From Pyrobaculum sp. 3827-6 (lineage in GTDB: Archaea > Thermoproteota > Thermoprotei > Thermoproteales > Thermoproteaceae), in NCBI RefSeq assembly GCF_025641885.1, contig NZ_JAOTQN010000002.1, positions 62,001-126,000 of the forward strand: a DNA stretch of 64,000 bases. Reading direction: 5' to 3'. Positions 31,751-40,174 of the stretch are shown here, in pieces. Each line of letters begins with the position of its first letter. The stretch's first letter is position 1. The position numbers and the translations under genes were made by a program. Under the pieces are notes generated by a model. That model ran no database searches. It saw only the letters and a list, made by a program, of their open reading frames with translations, and was not told the origin of the DNA.

Positions 31751-32539
31751 CTAATCCGCCGGTACAAGCTCTACGTATCTCCTCGAGGGCATGTTGTTGA
31801 GCTCCAGCAGCAGCTCGCGCACCGTTATGTCAGGCTTTTCTGCGAGAATTTTACGAGCCAGCTCTGCCTTCTCCGGGCAGTAGGCCGAGACGATGTCCTC
31901 CACCTCCTCCTCGGGAATTACGTCGGGCAACTGCACTGTGATGTGGATGAAGAAGTTGCCAAGCGGGGGTATGCGCTCCACAATCTTCTCATAAACCTCA
32001 GGCAACATGGTCACTAGAAACGAGGAGTTGGGCAAGTTCATGTTCCTTATCCTGTGCATTATGTAGGCCACCTCGAAGAATTTGGGATCCTCCGCCGAGG
32101 GTAGGAACTCGTCCAGCACCACCACCGTCCTCGTGCCGGCCAGCTCCAGCGCGGATCTCAGAGTCCACGCGGGGTCCCCCCTGGCGAGCGACGCAAGCCC
32201 CTCGTAGCCGAACTTCCTATAGACCTCCACTATTCTGTTCTTCACGCCTCCCCTATCCCCGTATCTAGACAAAAGCCTCCACGCGACGATCGCCGCAATG
32301 TTGGCCATACTCCTCTCGCCCACCTCCGTCAAGTCGACGTATATACAGCTAGTCTTTTTACACACCTCGTAAGCCACCTGGGACTTCCCCATGCCGGCCC
32401 TTCCCAGGAGGACGGCCATGGGAAACGCCGACGTCAGCTTTACAAGCGACTCAACAGCCCTCTGCCAAGACCTGCCGCCCAGCCTATGTGCCTCCCCCGC
32501 CACCGGCCACTTCGGGATAGAGCAACCGTTTAAACTCAC
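31751..32539 (-). CDS. Archaeal P-loop ATPase
   Basis: A 262-aa AAA-like ATPase. Walker A is GRAGMGKSQ (about residue 43) and Walker B VVVLDEFLP (about 125), with an arginine-rich segment IMHRIRN after it. It follows a probable winged-helix gene on the same strand at a 43-nt gap. Such ATPase plus DNA-binding pairs are frequent in Thermoproteales and not characterised. Confidence 0.78.
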   Translation of the reverse strand: MSLNGCSIPKWPVAGEAHRLGGRSWQRAVESLVKLTSAFPMAVLLGRAGMGKSQVAYEVCKKTSCIYVDLTEVGERSMANIAAIVAWRLLSRYGDRGGVKNRIVEVYRKFGYEGLASLARGDPAWTLRSALELAGTRTVVVLDEFLPSAEDPKFFEVAYIMHRIRNMNLPNSSFLVTMLPEVYEKIVERIPPLGNFFIHITVQLPDVIPEEEVEDIVSAYCPEKAELARKILAEKPDITVRELLLELNNMPSRRYVELVPAD

Positions 32540-32582
32540 GTCTTATCATAACTACCGTTAAATAAGAAGGGGAGGTATCTTA

Positions 32583-33080
32583 CTAATAGTACGTCACCTC
32601 TGCTACGGCCCTCCTCTCCACCCTTTTTATAAAGCCGTACTTCTTGGCGCCTATCTGCACCTTTAGGTCGCCTCCCTCCAGCAACACGTAGGCCCCCCTC
32701 CTCACTTGAAGCAACTCGGAGAGCCACTTGGCGAAGTCCTCTTCCCTAATCGCCAGCTCCTGGGCCACCGCGTTCCTCACTTCCACAAGCTTGGCGTATC
32801 CGCTAGCCCCCGCCAGCCTGTCCACAGCCTTATTGAGAGCTTCTTCAAACATCTCGAGCGTGACCTGGCGGGGAGGCTCCCCTCTCTTCTGCGCCGCCGT
32901 GACTATCCGCGACACGACAAAGTAGAAGAAGTTCTCCATGTCGATGACATACTTAAAGCCAGGCCCTACCTTAACCACCTCGGCCTTCAGCGCAGACAGC
33001 AACTCCTCCGCGTTGACGCCCAGCCTCTCGGCGAATTTGTCGAAATCTGACTTACGCAATGAAAACCTGACCTCGTCCAC
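32583..33080 (-). CDS. Probable DNA-binding protein upstream of an ATPase
   Basis: A 165-aa helical protein with a leaderless GTG start and a TATA element shared with the endonuclease III gene. Two helix-turn-helix-like stretches can be seen (DKFAERLGVNAEELLSAL and EDFAKWLSELLQ), with a beta wing-like C-terminus. The family is not recognised. Pairing with the ATPase at 31751 is inferred from strand and spacing. Confidence 0.55.
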   Translation of the reverse strand: MDEVRFSLRKSDFDKFAERLGVNAEELLSALKAEVVKVGPGFKYVIDMENFFYFVVSRIVTAAQKRGEPPRQVTLEMFEEALNKAVDRLAGASGYAKLVEVRNAVAQELAIREEDFAKWLSELLQVRRGAYVLLEGGDLKVQIGAKKYGFIKRVERRAVAEVTYY

Positions 33081-33097
33081 GTAGCCACGGCGTCAGA

Positions 33098-33108
33098 GTT
33101 ATATAAGG
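33098..33108. promoter_or_regulatory. Shared TATA element between the 33080 gene and endonuclease III
   Basis: The sequence gttatataagg lies 18-28 nt from both divergent starts (33080 minus, 33126 plus), the only A/T-rich stretch in a 45-nt gap. Confidence 0.55.
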
Positions 33109-33125
33109 CCTATGGACACAACTCC

Positions 33126-33800
33126 ATGTCCTCCGAGTTCATAGAGCTGGTGGACAGAGCCGTCGAGCTGAGGCTGGAGGAGTTCGTCGCCCCCGTCGTC
33201 TGGAGAGAGGGGGGCAACCTCTTCGAGCTCCTAGTGGCCGTGGTGTTGAGCCAAAACACGTCGGATAAGAACGCCTTCCGCGCCTTTGCAAATCTAAAGA
33301 AGAGGCTGGGGGGCGTGACGCCCGAGGCGTTGCTGGCGCTGTCCACGGAGGAGCTGGAGGCGTTGATCAGGCCCGCCGGCATGCACAGGCAGAGGGCGCG
33401 CAACCTGAAGGCGCTGGCTGATGCCTTCATAAAGCTCGGCATAACCCCCCAGAGGCTCGTCGAGATGGGGCCCGGGGAGGCCAGGAGGCTCCTCCTGACT
33501 CTGCCAGGCGTGGGGGAGAAGACGGCGGACGTGGTGTTGGTAAACCTAGGCCTGCCGGCTTTCCCAGTGGACACGCACATCACACGTATAGCAAAGCGCT
33601 GGGGGGTCGGCAACAGATATGGGCAGATCAGCAAGTGGTTTATGGAGAGGGTTCCCCCCGAGCGCTACCTAGAGATACACCTGAAGCTGATACAATTCGG
33701 CAGGTATATATGCAGGGCGAGGGACCCCAGATGCGGCGTGTGTCCTATAGGAGAGAGGTGCCCCTCTTATAAGTCAGCCGGCAGGTCATCGGTCACCTAA
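33126..33800 (+). CDS. nth: Endonuclease III-like DNA glycosylase/AP lyase
   Basis: A 224-aa HhH-GPD base-excision enzyme. The helix-hairpin-helix L-P-G-V-G-E-K-T-A-D has the catalytic Lys of bifunctional EndoIII (a mismatch glycosylase of the MIG type would have Tyr). The catalytic Asp is in F-P-V-D-T-H. A C-x6-C-x2-C-x5-C cluster at the C-terminus binds [4Fe-4S]. Start ATG 33126 behind the shared TATA element. Confidence 0.92.
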   Translation: MSSEFIELVDRAVELRLEEFVAPVVWREGGNLFELLVAVVLSQNTSDKNAFRAFANLKKRLGGVTPEALLALSTEELEALIRPAGMHRQRARNLKALADAFIKLGITPQRLVEMGPGEARRLLLTLPGVGEKTADVVLVNLGLPAFPVDTHITRIAKRWGVGNRYGQISKWFMERVPPERYLEIHLKLIQFGRYICRARDPRCGVCPIGERCPSYKSAGRSSVT

Positions 33801-33852
33801 TCGCGGCCTGCATTGGCACATCACCTATATATTCCAGAGGTGGGTGGTATTT

Positions 33853-34236
33853 ATGCCTAAGGCTGTGATAATTCTGGCCGACAACGACATCGCCCGCGCC
33901 TACCACGCCCTGGTTATCGCTCTCGGCCAGGGCGCTTGGGTACGAGGTCTATTCGCCACGGGGCTCGGGGCGCTGATCTTCAGCAGGAGGCCGAGGAGTA
34001 GGCTCATAGGCCTCCCCCTGCTCGCCTCTCTTTATATAAGATGGAAATTGAGGAAGATCGGCGCTAAGAGGCTTGAGGAGCTCGCCGCCGAGTGTCTGAG
34101 AAGCGGCGTCTATGTCTACGTGGACGAGCCGGTGACGAAAATGCTCGGCGTGACGCCCATGGACGGCGTCGCCGTGGCGGGGTCCCTGACCTTCCTCGCC
34201 TTGGCTAGGGACGCCGACCTTGTCCTCGCCTTCTAA
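33853..34236 (+). CDS. DsrE/F-like protein
   Basis: A 127-aa alpha/beta protein. The early KAVIILADNDIARAYHALVIALG segment and late YVYVDEPVTKMLGVTP segment follow the DsrE/DsrF-like fold of sulfur-relay proteins, but no conserved cysteine is in the usual place. The TATA-like acctatatatt at 33822-33832 favours the ATG at 33853 over the GTG at 33844. The end overlaps the convergent TusA-like frame, so two sulfur-relay-type genes meet here. Confidence 0.6.
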   Translation: MPKAVIILADNDIARAYHALVIALGQGAWVRGLFATGLGALIFSRRPRSRLIGLPLLASLYIRWKLRKIGAKRLEELAAECLRSGVYVYVDEPVTKMLGVTPMDGVAVAGSLTFLALARDADLVLAF

Positions 34237-34434
34237 CCAAGACCTCGACTAGGTCGCCGCGCTCCTCTACGGAGACCATCTCTATCCCCATGTCGCCCGC
34301 CACGCTCCTCAAGTCATTCAGAACGTAGCGCCACCTGCTTACAAGCTTGGCCCCCCCTCTCCCAGCTCTGCCACGAGTCTGGCCAGGGTTATGCCTAGCT
34401 CGGGACAGGGCCCCTTGACTTCGTAAATTTTCAT
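34205..34434 (-). pseudogene. TusA/SirA-like gene with frameshift in a G7 tract
   Basis: The ATG at 34434 overlaps the peroxiredoxin stop as ATGA. The frame begins MKIYEVKGPCPELGITL, with the C-P-x-x-x motif of TusA-type sulfur carriers, then hits a stop after about 31 codons. A run of seven G (34351-34357, minus strand) precedes it. With one extra base there, the frame continues KLVSRWRYVLNDLRSVAG ... DLVEVLVRR to a stop at 34205, giving about 76 residues. One missing G, whether mutation, sequencing error or slippage, explains the break. Confidence 0.65.
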
Positions 34435-34844
34435 TTGGCCAGCTCCAGGGCGCGGTCGGCGTGTTCGTCCGCCGACTTGAGCCCCTTCAGCACGTGCACC
34501 ACCTCTCCTCCGTTTAGTATGTAGGTGACGCGCTCCGCCGTCCCCGTGGGTCTTAGGATGCCGAGTTGAGAGGCGAGGCGGCCCCCCTTGTCGCTTAGTA
34601 GTTTAAACCTGACGCCGTATTTCTCGGCGAATTTTTTCAAAGTCTCGACGCTGTCGGTGGAGACGCCGAAGACCTCGTATCCCTTTTCGCGGAACTTGCC
34701 GTAGAGCTCGTTAAAGCGTATAGTCTCCCTGGTGCAACCCGTGGTGAACGCCTTGGGGAAGAAGTAGACCACGGCCTTGGGCGCCCTGGCCGGGGCGACG
34801 GCCTCGCCGGTGTGAGCCGTGAGTTCCAACTCGGGGAACTTCAA
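34431..34844 (-). CDS. Peroxiredoxin, Bcp/PrxQ type
   Basis: A 137-aa thiol peroxidase. The peroxidatic cysteine is in A-F-T-T-G-C-T-R-E-T after the strand VVYFFPK; no CxxxxC resolving cysteine follows, suggesting a 1-Cys form. The longest frame runs to 35300 through the divergent transporter gene. A TATA element at 34864-34874 and family alignment place the start at the TTG at 34844 (KFPELEL). It is followed by the broken TusA-like gene. Confidence 0.88.
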   Translation of the reverse strand: MKFPELELTAHTGEAVAPARAPKAVVYFFPKAFTTGCTRETIRFNELYGKFREKGYEVFGVSTDSVETLKKFAEKYGVRFKLLSDKGGRLASQLGILRPTGTAERVTYILNGGEVVHVLKGLKSADEHADRALELAK

Positions 34845-34863
34845 TATTTGTCGACTTGATGTG

Positions 34864-34874
34864 TATAAATAAGG
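34864..34874. promoter_or_regulatory. Shared TATA element between peroxiredoxin and EamA transporter genes
   Basis: The sequence tataaataagg lies 17-27 nt before the GTG at 34891 on the plus strand and 20-30 nt before the TTG at 34844 on the minus strand. Confidence 0.55.
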
Positions 34875-34890
34875 ATTTAGGCGTAGTGAC

Positions 34891-35769
34891 GTGCTCTGGC
34901 TACTGCCCGTCGGCATACTGGCTATCTCCAGCGCGGCGATTTTAATTAGGCTGACGCCCGCCGACCCGGTGGCGATTACCTTCTGGCGGCTGGCCTTCGC
35001 CACAGCCATAGTGCTCATGCTCGGGTCGTGGAGGGGGCTGGGCCTGCCGAGGGGCCGCGCCCTCATGTATTCAGCCCTCTCTGGCGTGTTGCTGGCGGTG
35101 CACTTCCTCAGCTGGATCCCCTCCCTCTTCTTAACCACAGTGGCGGCCAGCACCACCCTTGTCAACATCCACCCTGTCCTTATGTTGTTTCTATCGAGGC
35201 GAATCGGGGAGAGAGTTGGCGGCGCAACCGCCGCCGGCGTTCTGCTGGCCGTGGTGGGTAGCATATTTATCACGTTCTCGCCAGGAGGCCTCTTGGGCAA
35301 CGTCCTCGCCCTAGTCGGCGCGGCTTCCTTCGCGGGCTACCTAGCGCTGGGGAGGGTCGTCAGGGCGTCGGTGGGGACTTTGGGATACGCCGCCGTGGCC
35401 TACGGCGTCGCCGCGCTTATCTCCCTAGTGGTGGGCCTGTCTCTGGGGAGCAACATGGTTGGGTATAACGCCTATGTGTTTGTAATGTTTCTCCTCATAG
35501 CGTCTATACCAATGATGCTGGGCCACACTGTCTTTAACTTTCTGCTCGGCAGGTACAGAGCGGTGACGATAGCGGCGAGCACCCTGGGGGAGCCCGTGGG
35601 GGCCACGCTACTCGCTATACCGATCCTGGGCGAGGTGCCGAGGGGCGCCGTCCACGTCGCCGCCCCGCTTCTGGGGTCTCTGGAAATCCCCCTGCAGGCC
35701 CTCGGCGTCTTGATCACCCTGCTCGGGCTCGTGCTGGTTATTAGGGAAGAGCTTAAATCCACTACCTAA
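34891..35769 (+). CDS. EamA/DMT-superfamily transporter
   Basis: A 292-aa membrane protein with ten predicted helices arranged as two EamA repeats. The first starts ILAISSAAILIRLTPADP, with F-W-R at the usual position; the second starts at about residue 145 and ends A-S-T-L-G-E-P-V. Members export or import small metabolites; the substrate cannot be told. Leaderless GTG start. Confidence 0.87.
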   Translation: MLWLLPVGILAISSAAILIRLTPADPVAITFWRLAFATAIVLMLGSWRGLGLPRGRALMYSALSGVLLAVHFLSWIPSLFLTTVAASTTLVNIHPVLMLFLSRRIGERVGGATAAGVLLAVVGSIFITFSPGGLLGNVLALVGAASFAGYLALGRVVRASVGTLGYAAVAYGVAALISLVVGLSLGSNMVGYNAYVFVMFLLIASIPMMLGHTVFNFLLGRYRAVTIAASTLGEPVGATLLAIPILGEVPRGAVHVAAPLLGSLEIPLQALGVLITLLGLVLVIREELKSTT

Positions 35770-35778
35770 CTAGCTGTG

Positions 35779-36582
35779 ATGCATAAAGGCGTTGCCTGGA
35801 TTCTGTCGATCGGAAATGAGTTGCTCATCGGGAGGGTGGTCAACACCAACGCGGCGTGGCTCGCGGGCAAGTTGACTTTTCTCGGCTACGCAGTGAGGCG
35901 GATACTCGTCGTGCCGGACGAGGAGGACGACATAGTGGAGGCTTTTAGAGAGGCTGTGGAGAGGGCGGATGTGGTCGTATCAACCGGGGGGCTGGGACCC
36001 ACGCCTGACGACATTACAAACCTGGCCTTCTGCAAGGCGGTAGGCGCAGAGCCCGTGGTTAACGAGGAGGCGTTGAGGATGGTTAGGGAGAAGTACGAAG
36101 CCCGCGGCTACCCCCTCACACAGGAGAGGGTCAAGATGGCGATGATGCCGCCCGGCGCCAAGCCGTTGCCCAACCCGGTGGGGACAGCCCCCGGCATTCT
36201 CTACGAGGTTGGCGGTAAAGTCGTGGTTATCCTGCCGGGGGTCCCCAGGGAGATGGAGGCTATCTTCGAGAGCCACGTCGAGCCTCTGCTGAGGGGACGG
36301 GGGCCGCCTGTCTACTTCTCGGAGAGGGTGGTCGTGGTGAGGGGGGTGCCTGAGGCCGAGGCGGCGCCTCTAATCAGAGAGGTCATGAGAGTCGACCCCA
36401 GGGTCTACGTTAAGTCGCACCCCAAGGGGTTCGAAGTAGATGCGCCGCTTCTACATATACACATCTACGCCAGCGCGGAGAGTAGAGAGGAGGCCGAGGT
36501 GCTTGTGGAGAGGGCGGCGGGGAGGCTCGTGGAGCTTATCAAATCGCGGCACGGCGAGCGGGCCGCCGTCTCTACAGGCTGA
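35779..36582 (+). CDS. CinA/MoaB-like molybdopterin-binding domain protein
   Basis: A 267-aa protein of the COG1058 group. I-G-N-E-L-L-I-G-R-V-V-N-T-N near the start and V-S-T-G-G-L-G-P-T-P-D-D near residue 70 are the MoCF-BD signatures; ILPGVPREMEAIF follows. Archaeal members lack the deamidase domain of bacterial CinA, and some act as nucleotide pyrophosphatases. It follows the transporter closely. ATG 35779 is preceded by an adjacent GTG (35776). Confidence 0.88.
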   Translation: MHKGVAWILSIGNELLIGRVVNTNAAWLAGKLTFLGYAVRRILVVPDEEDDIVEAFREAVERADVVVSTGGLGPTPDDITNLAFCKAVGAEPVVNEEALRMVREKYEARGYPLTQERVKMAMMPPGAKPLPNPVGTAPGILYEVGGKVVVILPGVPREMEAIFESHVEPLLRGRGPPVYFSERVVVVRGVPEAEAAPLIREVMRVDPRVYVKSHPKGFEVDAPLLHIHIYASAESREEAEVLVERAAGRLVELIKSRHGERAAVSTG

Positions 36583-37057
36583 GCACGCCGATCAGCCAGA
36601 GGTATGTGTGGCCGAGAGACGGGGCCCCGCCTATATACACCGCGCCGTTTCTCACCTCCACGCCGGCCCTGCCGGTGTACACCTCGCCCCACGTGTCGAA
36701 CCTCTTCCCAAGCACGTTCTCGACGTGAGTTTTAATCTCCCAGTAGGCCCTGGCCTCTCTCACCGCCGATGCGGCCGCCTCAACCCTAGTCGGCAGTACA
36801 AATCTCAAGAGCCAGAGCCTCCCAGCCGTCTTTATAAAATTCCTATTTGCTCTACCGACCGCGTCCACAGCCTCTCTATATATCTCGGCAACCTCCTCCA
36901 TGTATGTCCGCAGATCTAACACGCCAACGGCGAGGCCGCCGGGCCAGCCGGCGTTTACTAGAAAGGGTCTGTGGTACCTCTCGACCCTACCCCAGTTCGT
37001 AAGGTCGATGTAGAACTTCTTCTTCCCCACGGCAGACGCGGCGACTTGGATCTCCAC
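36572..37057 (-). CDS. Conserved-looking hypothetical protein
   Basis: A protein of about 150-160 aa rich in aromatic residues (FYIDLTNWGRVERYH, WLLRFVLPTRVEAAASAV, then a long helix and a beta C-terminus). No membrane helix or catalytic motif. The A/T-rich ggttatttaag element at about 37060-37070 is too near the GTG at 37057; the in-frame GTG at 37030 fits better. Its end overlaps the cinA-like gene by 11 nt. No family recognised. Confidence 0.6.
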   Translation of the reverse strand: MEIQVAASAVGKKKFYIDLTNWGRVERYHRPFLVNAGWPGGLAVGVLDLRTYMEEVAEIYREAVDAVGRANRNFIKTAGRLWLLRFVLPTRVEAAASAVREARAYWEIKTHVENVLGKRFDTWGEVYTGRAGVEVRNGAVYIGGAPSLGHTYLWLIGVLSL

Positions 37058-37088
37058 AGCTTAAATAACCCACGGGTTGTTTATATAT

Positions 37089-37670
37089 GTGCGCCTCGTT
37101 GCGCTGGCCTTGTCGATACCAGTGATGTTCATAGCCATGGGCGTGGCGGCGCTCTTGGCGCCTAACTGCGTCTCGGCGTCTCTGGCAGTGGCGTATCTAG
37201 TGCTTACGCCGCTGATCTACTACGCAAGGCCCTTCGCATTTAGGCCCAAGTACTTCGCCATCTCTCTCTTGATATTCACAGGTCTGTGGGGGCTGGAGCT
37301 GATCCTGCAACCGCTTCTCCGCCAATACGACTCGCTACTCCAAGCGTTTATACAGACACTCTCTACGTGTCCCCACTGGAAGATCTACTTCTTCACCTCG
37401 GCGGTGATTCTGGCTCCCCTGGTGGAGGAGACTATTTTCCGCGCCATGCTTTACACCGAGCTTGAGAAGAGAGCTGGCCAGCTTGTGGGATACATGGGCA
37501 ACTCGCTTATCTTCGCCGCGGTTCACGGCGCGGCGGCGTTGCTACCTCTCTACTTCGCCTACGGGCTGGTTCTGACCTACGCCTTTAAAAAAGGGGGTAT
37601 AACCGCTTCGATGGCTCTACACGGCTTGAATAACCTAGTCGCACTCCTCCCAATTCTCCTCGGAGGTTAA
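37089..37670 (+). CDS. CPBP (CAAX/Abi) family membrane protease
   Basis: A 193-aa membrane protein with about six helices. The family motifs are present: L-V-E-E-T-I-F-R (EExxxR) near residue 118, F-A-A-V-H-G and S-M-A-L-H-G-L-N-N with conserved His. These glutamic proteases cleave prenylated or other membrane peptides, and in prokaryotes some give immunity or processing functions. Start GTG 37089 is about 25 nt after gcttaaataacc. TTG 37077 is in frame. It converges with the next gene (4-nt overlap). Confidence 0.85.
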   Translation: MRLVALALSIPVMFIAMGVAALLAPNCVSASLAVAYLVLTPLIYYARPFAFRPKYFAISLLIFTGLWGLELILQPLLRQYDSLLQAFIQTLSTCPHWKIYFFTSAVILAPLVEETIFRAMLYTELEKRAGQLVGYMGNSLIFAAVHGAAALLPLYFAYGLVLTYAFKKGGITASMALHGLNNLVALLPILLGG

Positions 37671-38206
37671 ATAACCACAATTTCGGAAGTTCTCCCAATA
37701 AAGCCAAGGCCAAGAGGAGCCTTGACGACAGGCCTCGCCGCTACCTGCCGCTGGAGGTAAATGGTAAACCCATCGCCGAAGAGTATGGTTAGCGTGTCCA
37801 TATCTATTTCTCTAAAGGCGGCTACCACCTGTCTCTGTCTGACGTCTCTCACAAGGTTTCTATACGCCGAGCTGTAGCTCCACAGCAACTCGCCATCGTC
37901 TAGCAACACGACGTCGCCGCTGGCCTCTGCGCCTATGAGGCCTATATTCCTCGCGCCGTAGTGCTTCAAGTAGTCTCCCAGCCCCCAGCCGTACTTTGCC
38001 CACTCCAGCTTTACGTAGGCGGCCCCCCTCCCCGATCTGGAGAGGTAGAGGCCCAGCTTACGCAACATGGCGGTTTTGCCGCTACCAGGCGGCCCCACTA
38101 TGTATACGTTCGCCCCGCTTAAGGCCCTGGAGAGAGCCAGCTTGAAGTCCTCGCCGAGATCCAGCTTCTCAACCTCGTGGATACTGAGCTCCTCACCGGC
38201 TTTCAT
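37667..38206 (-). CDS. Small P-loop ATPase-like protein
   Basis: A 179-aa protein with Walker A G-P-P-G-S-G-K-T-A (about residue 38) and a Walker B-like VVLLDDGELLW. It is shorter than typical AAA ATPases, with only a small domain after the P-loop core (VVAAFREIDMDT). The role is not known. It lies alone between the CPBP protease and the Gfo/Idh/MocA gene, which follow different promoters. Confidence 0.7.
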   Translation of the reverse strand: MKAGEELSIHEVEKLDLGEDFKLALSRALSGANVYIVGPPGSGKTAMLRKLGLYLSRSGRGAAYVKLEWAKYGWGLGDYLKHYGARNIGLIGAEASGDVVLLDDGELLWSYSSAYRNLVRDVRQRQVVAAFREIDMDTLTILFGDGFTIYLQRQVAARPVVKAPLGLGFIGRTSEIVVI

Positions 38207-38265
38207 GAAGAGGCTGGGTTGTTGTTAAAAAACGCCAATTCGTAAAGTAGGTGGCGTATACGCCT

Positions 38266-39198
38266 CTACAGCTCGTCGAGGTTTACCACCCTGCCGGTTT
38301 TTACCGACAGCGCGGCGGCTTCACAAAACTTCATTGTGTATACAATATCGTCTCTGCTGACCACCTCACCCCCGGCGCCAGAGGCGGCTTTTATAAACTC
38401 CCTATCTTGTAGGAGAAGGGGCTCCGCCGCTTCAAGCCTGGGGCGGTATACCCCCTCCTCGCCGTAGAAATAAGCCTCGTCCGAGGCGAAGTCCACGACG
38501 AATATGCCCTGCTCCCCGGTCAGCTCAAGTTTTCTAAATCTATATGGCGTGAGCCAGTTGGCTTCGTAAATCGCCGACGCGCCGTCGTAGTGGGCAAATA
38601 TCTGCACGTGGTCCTCGTAACCTCCCCTCGTGGAGCCGCCGGAGGCGTAGACAGACACAGCCCTCCTCCCCGTTATATACGTTACGAGGTCAATGTCGTG
38701 AATCGCCAGGTCTTTAATAACCCCGACGTCGCCTGGCCGCAGAGGCCACCTAGAGGTCCTCTTGCCGTAGGCCGTAAGAAAACGCCCCAGTTTGCCGAGG
38801 TTGTTTTTGACATACCTCACGCCTTGGTGGAAGCGGAGGAGGTACCCCGTGCTTACCAGCGTCCTCCCGGCCAAATCCAGCAACTGGTAGGCCTCTTGAA
38901 GACTCGCGGCGAAGGGCTTCTCCACCAGGGTGGCCACACCCCTGGTGAGAAACGCCGCCGCGTGCGTTGCGTGGAGGGTGGTCGGCGTGGCTATAATCGC
39001 GGCGTCGACGTCTAAATTAGCCGCGGCGTCGACTCCCTTCACCGGCACTGCCCCGTACACCCTCTCAGCCCACCTGAGTCTAGACTCGTCGACGTCGACG
39101 GCATACACCACCTCCACAAGACCCTCCCCCTTAAGTTGCGCCGCTACGCGGAGATGATTTTTCCCCCAGCCTCCTATACCCACAACGGCGACTTTCAT
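38266..39198 (-). CDS. Gfo/Idh/MocA-family oxidoreductase
   Basis: A 310-aa NAD(P)-dependent sugar dehydrogenase-like protein. The Rossmann G-I-G-G-W-G-K-N-H lies at the N-terminus, E-K-P-F-A is the family motif near residue 93, and D-L-A-I-H-D-I-D holds the catalytic-region Asp and His. UDP-sugar 3-dehydrogenase relatives share this form, so a role in surface glycan precursors is possible. It overlaps the upstream gene by four nt (39195-39198). Confidence 0.88.
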   Translation of the reverse strand: MKVAVVGIGGWGKNHLRVAAQLKGEGLVEVVYAVDVDESRLRWAERVYGAVPVKGVDAAANLDVDAAIIATPTTLHATHAAAFLTRGVATLVEKPFAASLQEAYQLLDLAGRTLVSTGYLLRFHQGVRYVKNNLGKLGRFLTAYGKRTSRWPLRPGDVGVIKDLAIHDIDLVTYITGRRAVSVYASGGSTRGGYEDHVQIFAHYDGASAIYEANWLTPYRFRKLELTGEQGIFVVDFASDEAYFYGEEGVYRPRLEAAEPLLLQDREFIKAASGAGGEVVSRDDIVYTMKFCEAAALSVKTGRVVNLDEL

Positions 39199-39653
39199 AG
39201 ATACGCGACGTATCTCACAAACGCTGGGTGGGGAGGCTTTCTATACACAACAACCTCTTTAAAGCCTTGCCTCGGCCTTACATATACCCTGACGTACTCC
39301 TTCAGCGGCCCGACGTGTATCTTCAAAACCTTGGCGTCCTCGAACTCCTCCACCTCTCCATCCACCGGGTTGCTTGCCAGGTCGGGCAACAACACCTTTT
39401 TGTTCTCGCGTATAATGTCGGCGTCCATTCTATAAGCCCAGAGCTTCTCCACGGCGACTCTGCCGTACTTCATGTCTGTTATTAAGTTCTCCATCTTGCG
39501 GAAATCCACGTCGAGAGCCGTGGCGAGGTAGGGAATCTCGTTGCGGGAGAAGTACTTATGAACCGGCACCTCGAAGGAGATTATCTCTACATCGCCGATC
39601 TTTTCCCTAAATAGGCGGGTGGTTCTCAGATACTCTACTGGTAGAGTAGCCAC
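39195..39653 (-). CDS. Hypothetical protein coupled to the sugar oxidoreductase
   Basis: A 152-aa alpha/beta protein (ISFEVPVHKYFSRNEIPYLA; C-terminal VGPLKEYVRVYVRPRQGF). No membrane segment and no cysteine. Its stop overlaps the start of the Gfo/Idh/MocA gene, so they are co-translated. Function unknown. Confidence 0.65.
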   Translation of the reverse strand: MATLPVEYLRTTRLFREKIGDVEIISFEVPVHKYFSRNEIPYLATALDVDFRKMENLITDMKYGRVAVEKLWAYRMDADIIRENKKVLLPDLASNPVDGEVEEFEDAKVLKIHVGPLKEYVRVYVRPRQGFKEVVVYRKPPHPAFVRYVAYL

Positions 39654-39676
39654 GTCCCCCTCAAGAGGTTAGTTAT

Positions 39677-40174
39677 TTAAGTTATGAGGGGGAAGGCCAG
39701 GCCCACGGCCACGCCCACCGACACCGCCAAGGCTATCATCGTGGCGAGCTCCAGAAACTCCCTCCATGAGCTCCCCGCCAGCGCTAGGCTCGTCACCACA
39801 ACCACAGCCGCCACGGCCGCCACCGCCGCGTGCGGCGTGAAGTGGGCAGGTATTAAGACAGCCAAGGCGCCTACAAAAGACGACGCGAAGTTGAGAAGCG
39901 CAGATCTCGCCGTGGCGTAGAGGGCACGGGTATGTAGCAGAGTCCAGCCCCTCTGCTCCTCTCTAAGCGTGAGCTTATAGGTAGTCTCCCTCACCTCACT
40001 CATCTGGTGGGAGTACTCGGCAACGAACACAGTCAAGGCGCTTATCGTGGAAACCACAACGGCAATAGACAGCGCCAGATCCAAGCCGATCTCGCCTCCC
40101 CTAATTAGCAACGAGGCGGACAGAGTTCCTGCCGTGATTAACCCGTCTATCACGCCGAGGACTAGGTACCTCAC
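39677..40174 (-). CDS. VIT1/CCC1-like membrane protein
   Basis: A 165-aa protein with four to five helices. V-L-G-V-I-D-G-L-I-T near the start and F-V-A-E-Y-S-H-Q-M-S-E-V-R-E after helix 2 follow the VIT/CCC1 iron-manganese transporter layout. The cytoplasmic metal-binding insert of plant VIT1 is short here. Its GTG start overlaps the DUF211 stop (40171-40174). Confidence 0.75.
   Translation of the reverse strand: MRYLVLGVIDGLITAGTLSASLLIRGGEIGLDLALSIAVVVSTISALTVFVAEYSHQMSEVRETTYKLTLREEQRGWTLLHTRALYATARSALLNFASSFVGALAVLIPAHFTPHAAVAAVAAVVVVTSLALAGSSWREFLELATMIALAVSVGVAVGLAFPLIT

Noticed and set aside
34845-35300. 152-codon N-terminal extension of the peroxiredoxin frame
   Set aside because: It runs antisense through the EamA transporter and upstream of the shared promoter; the peroxiredoxin fold starts at 34844.
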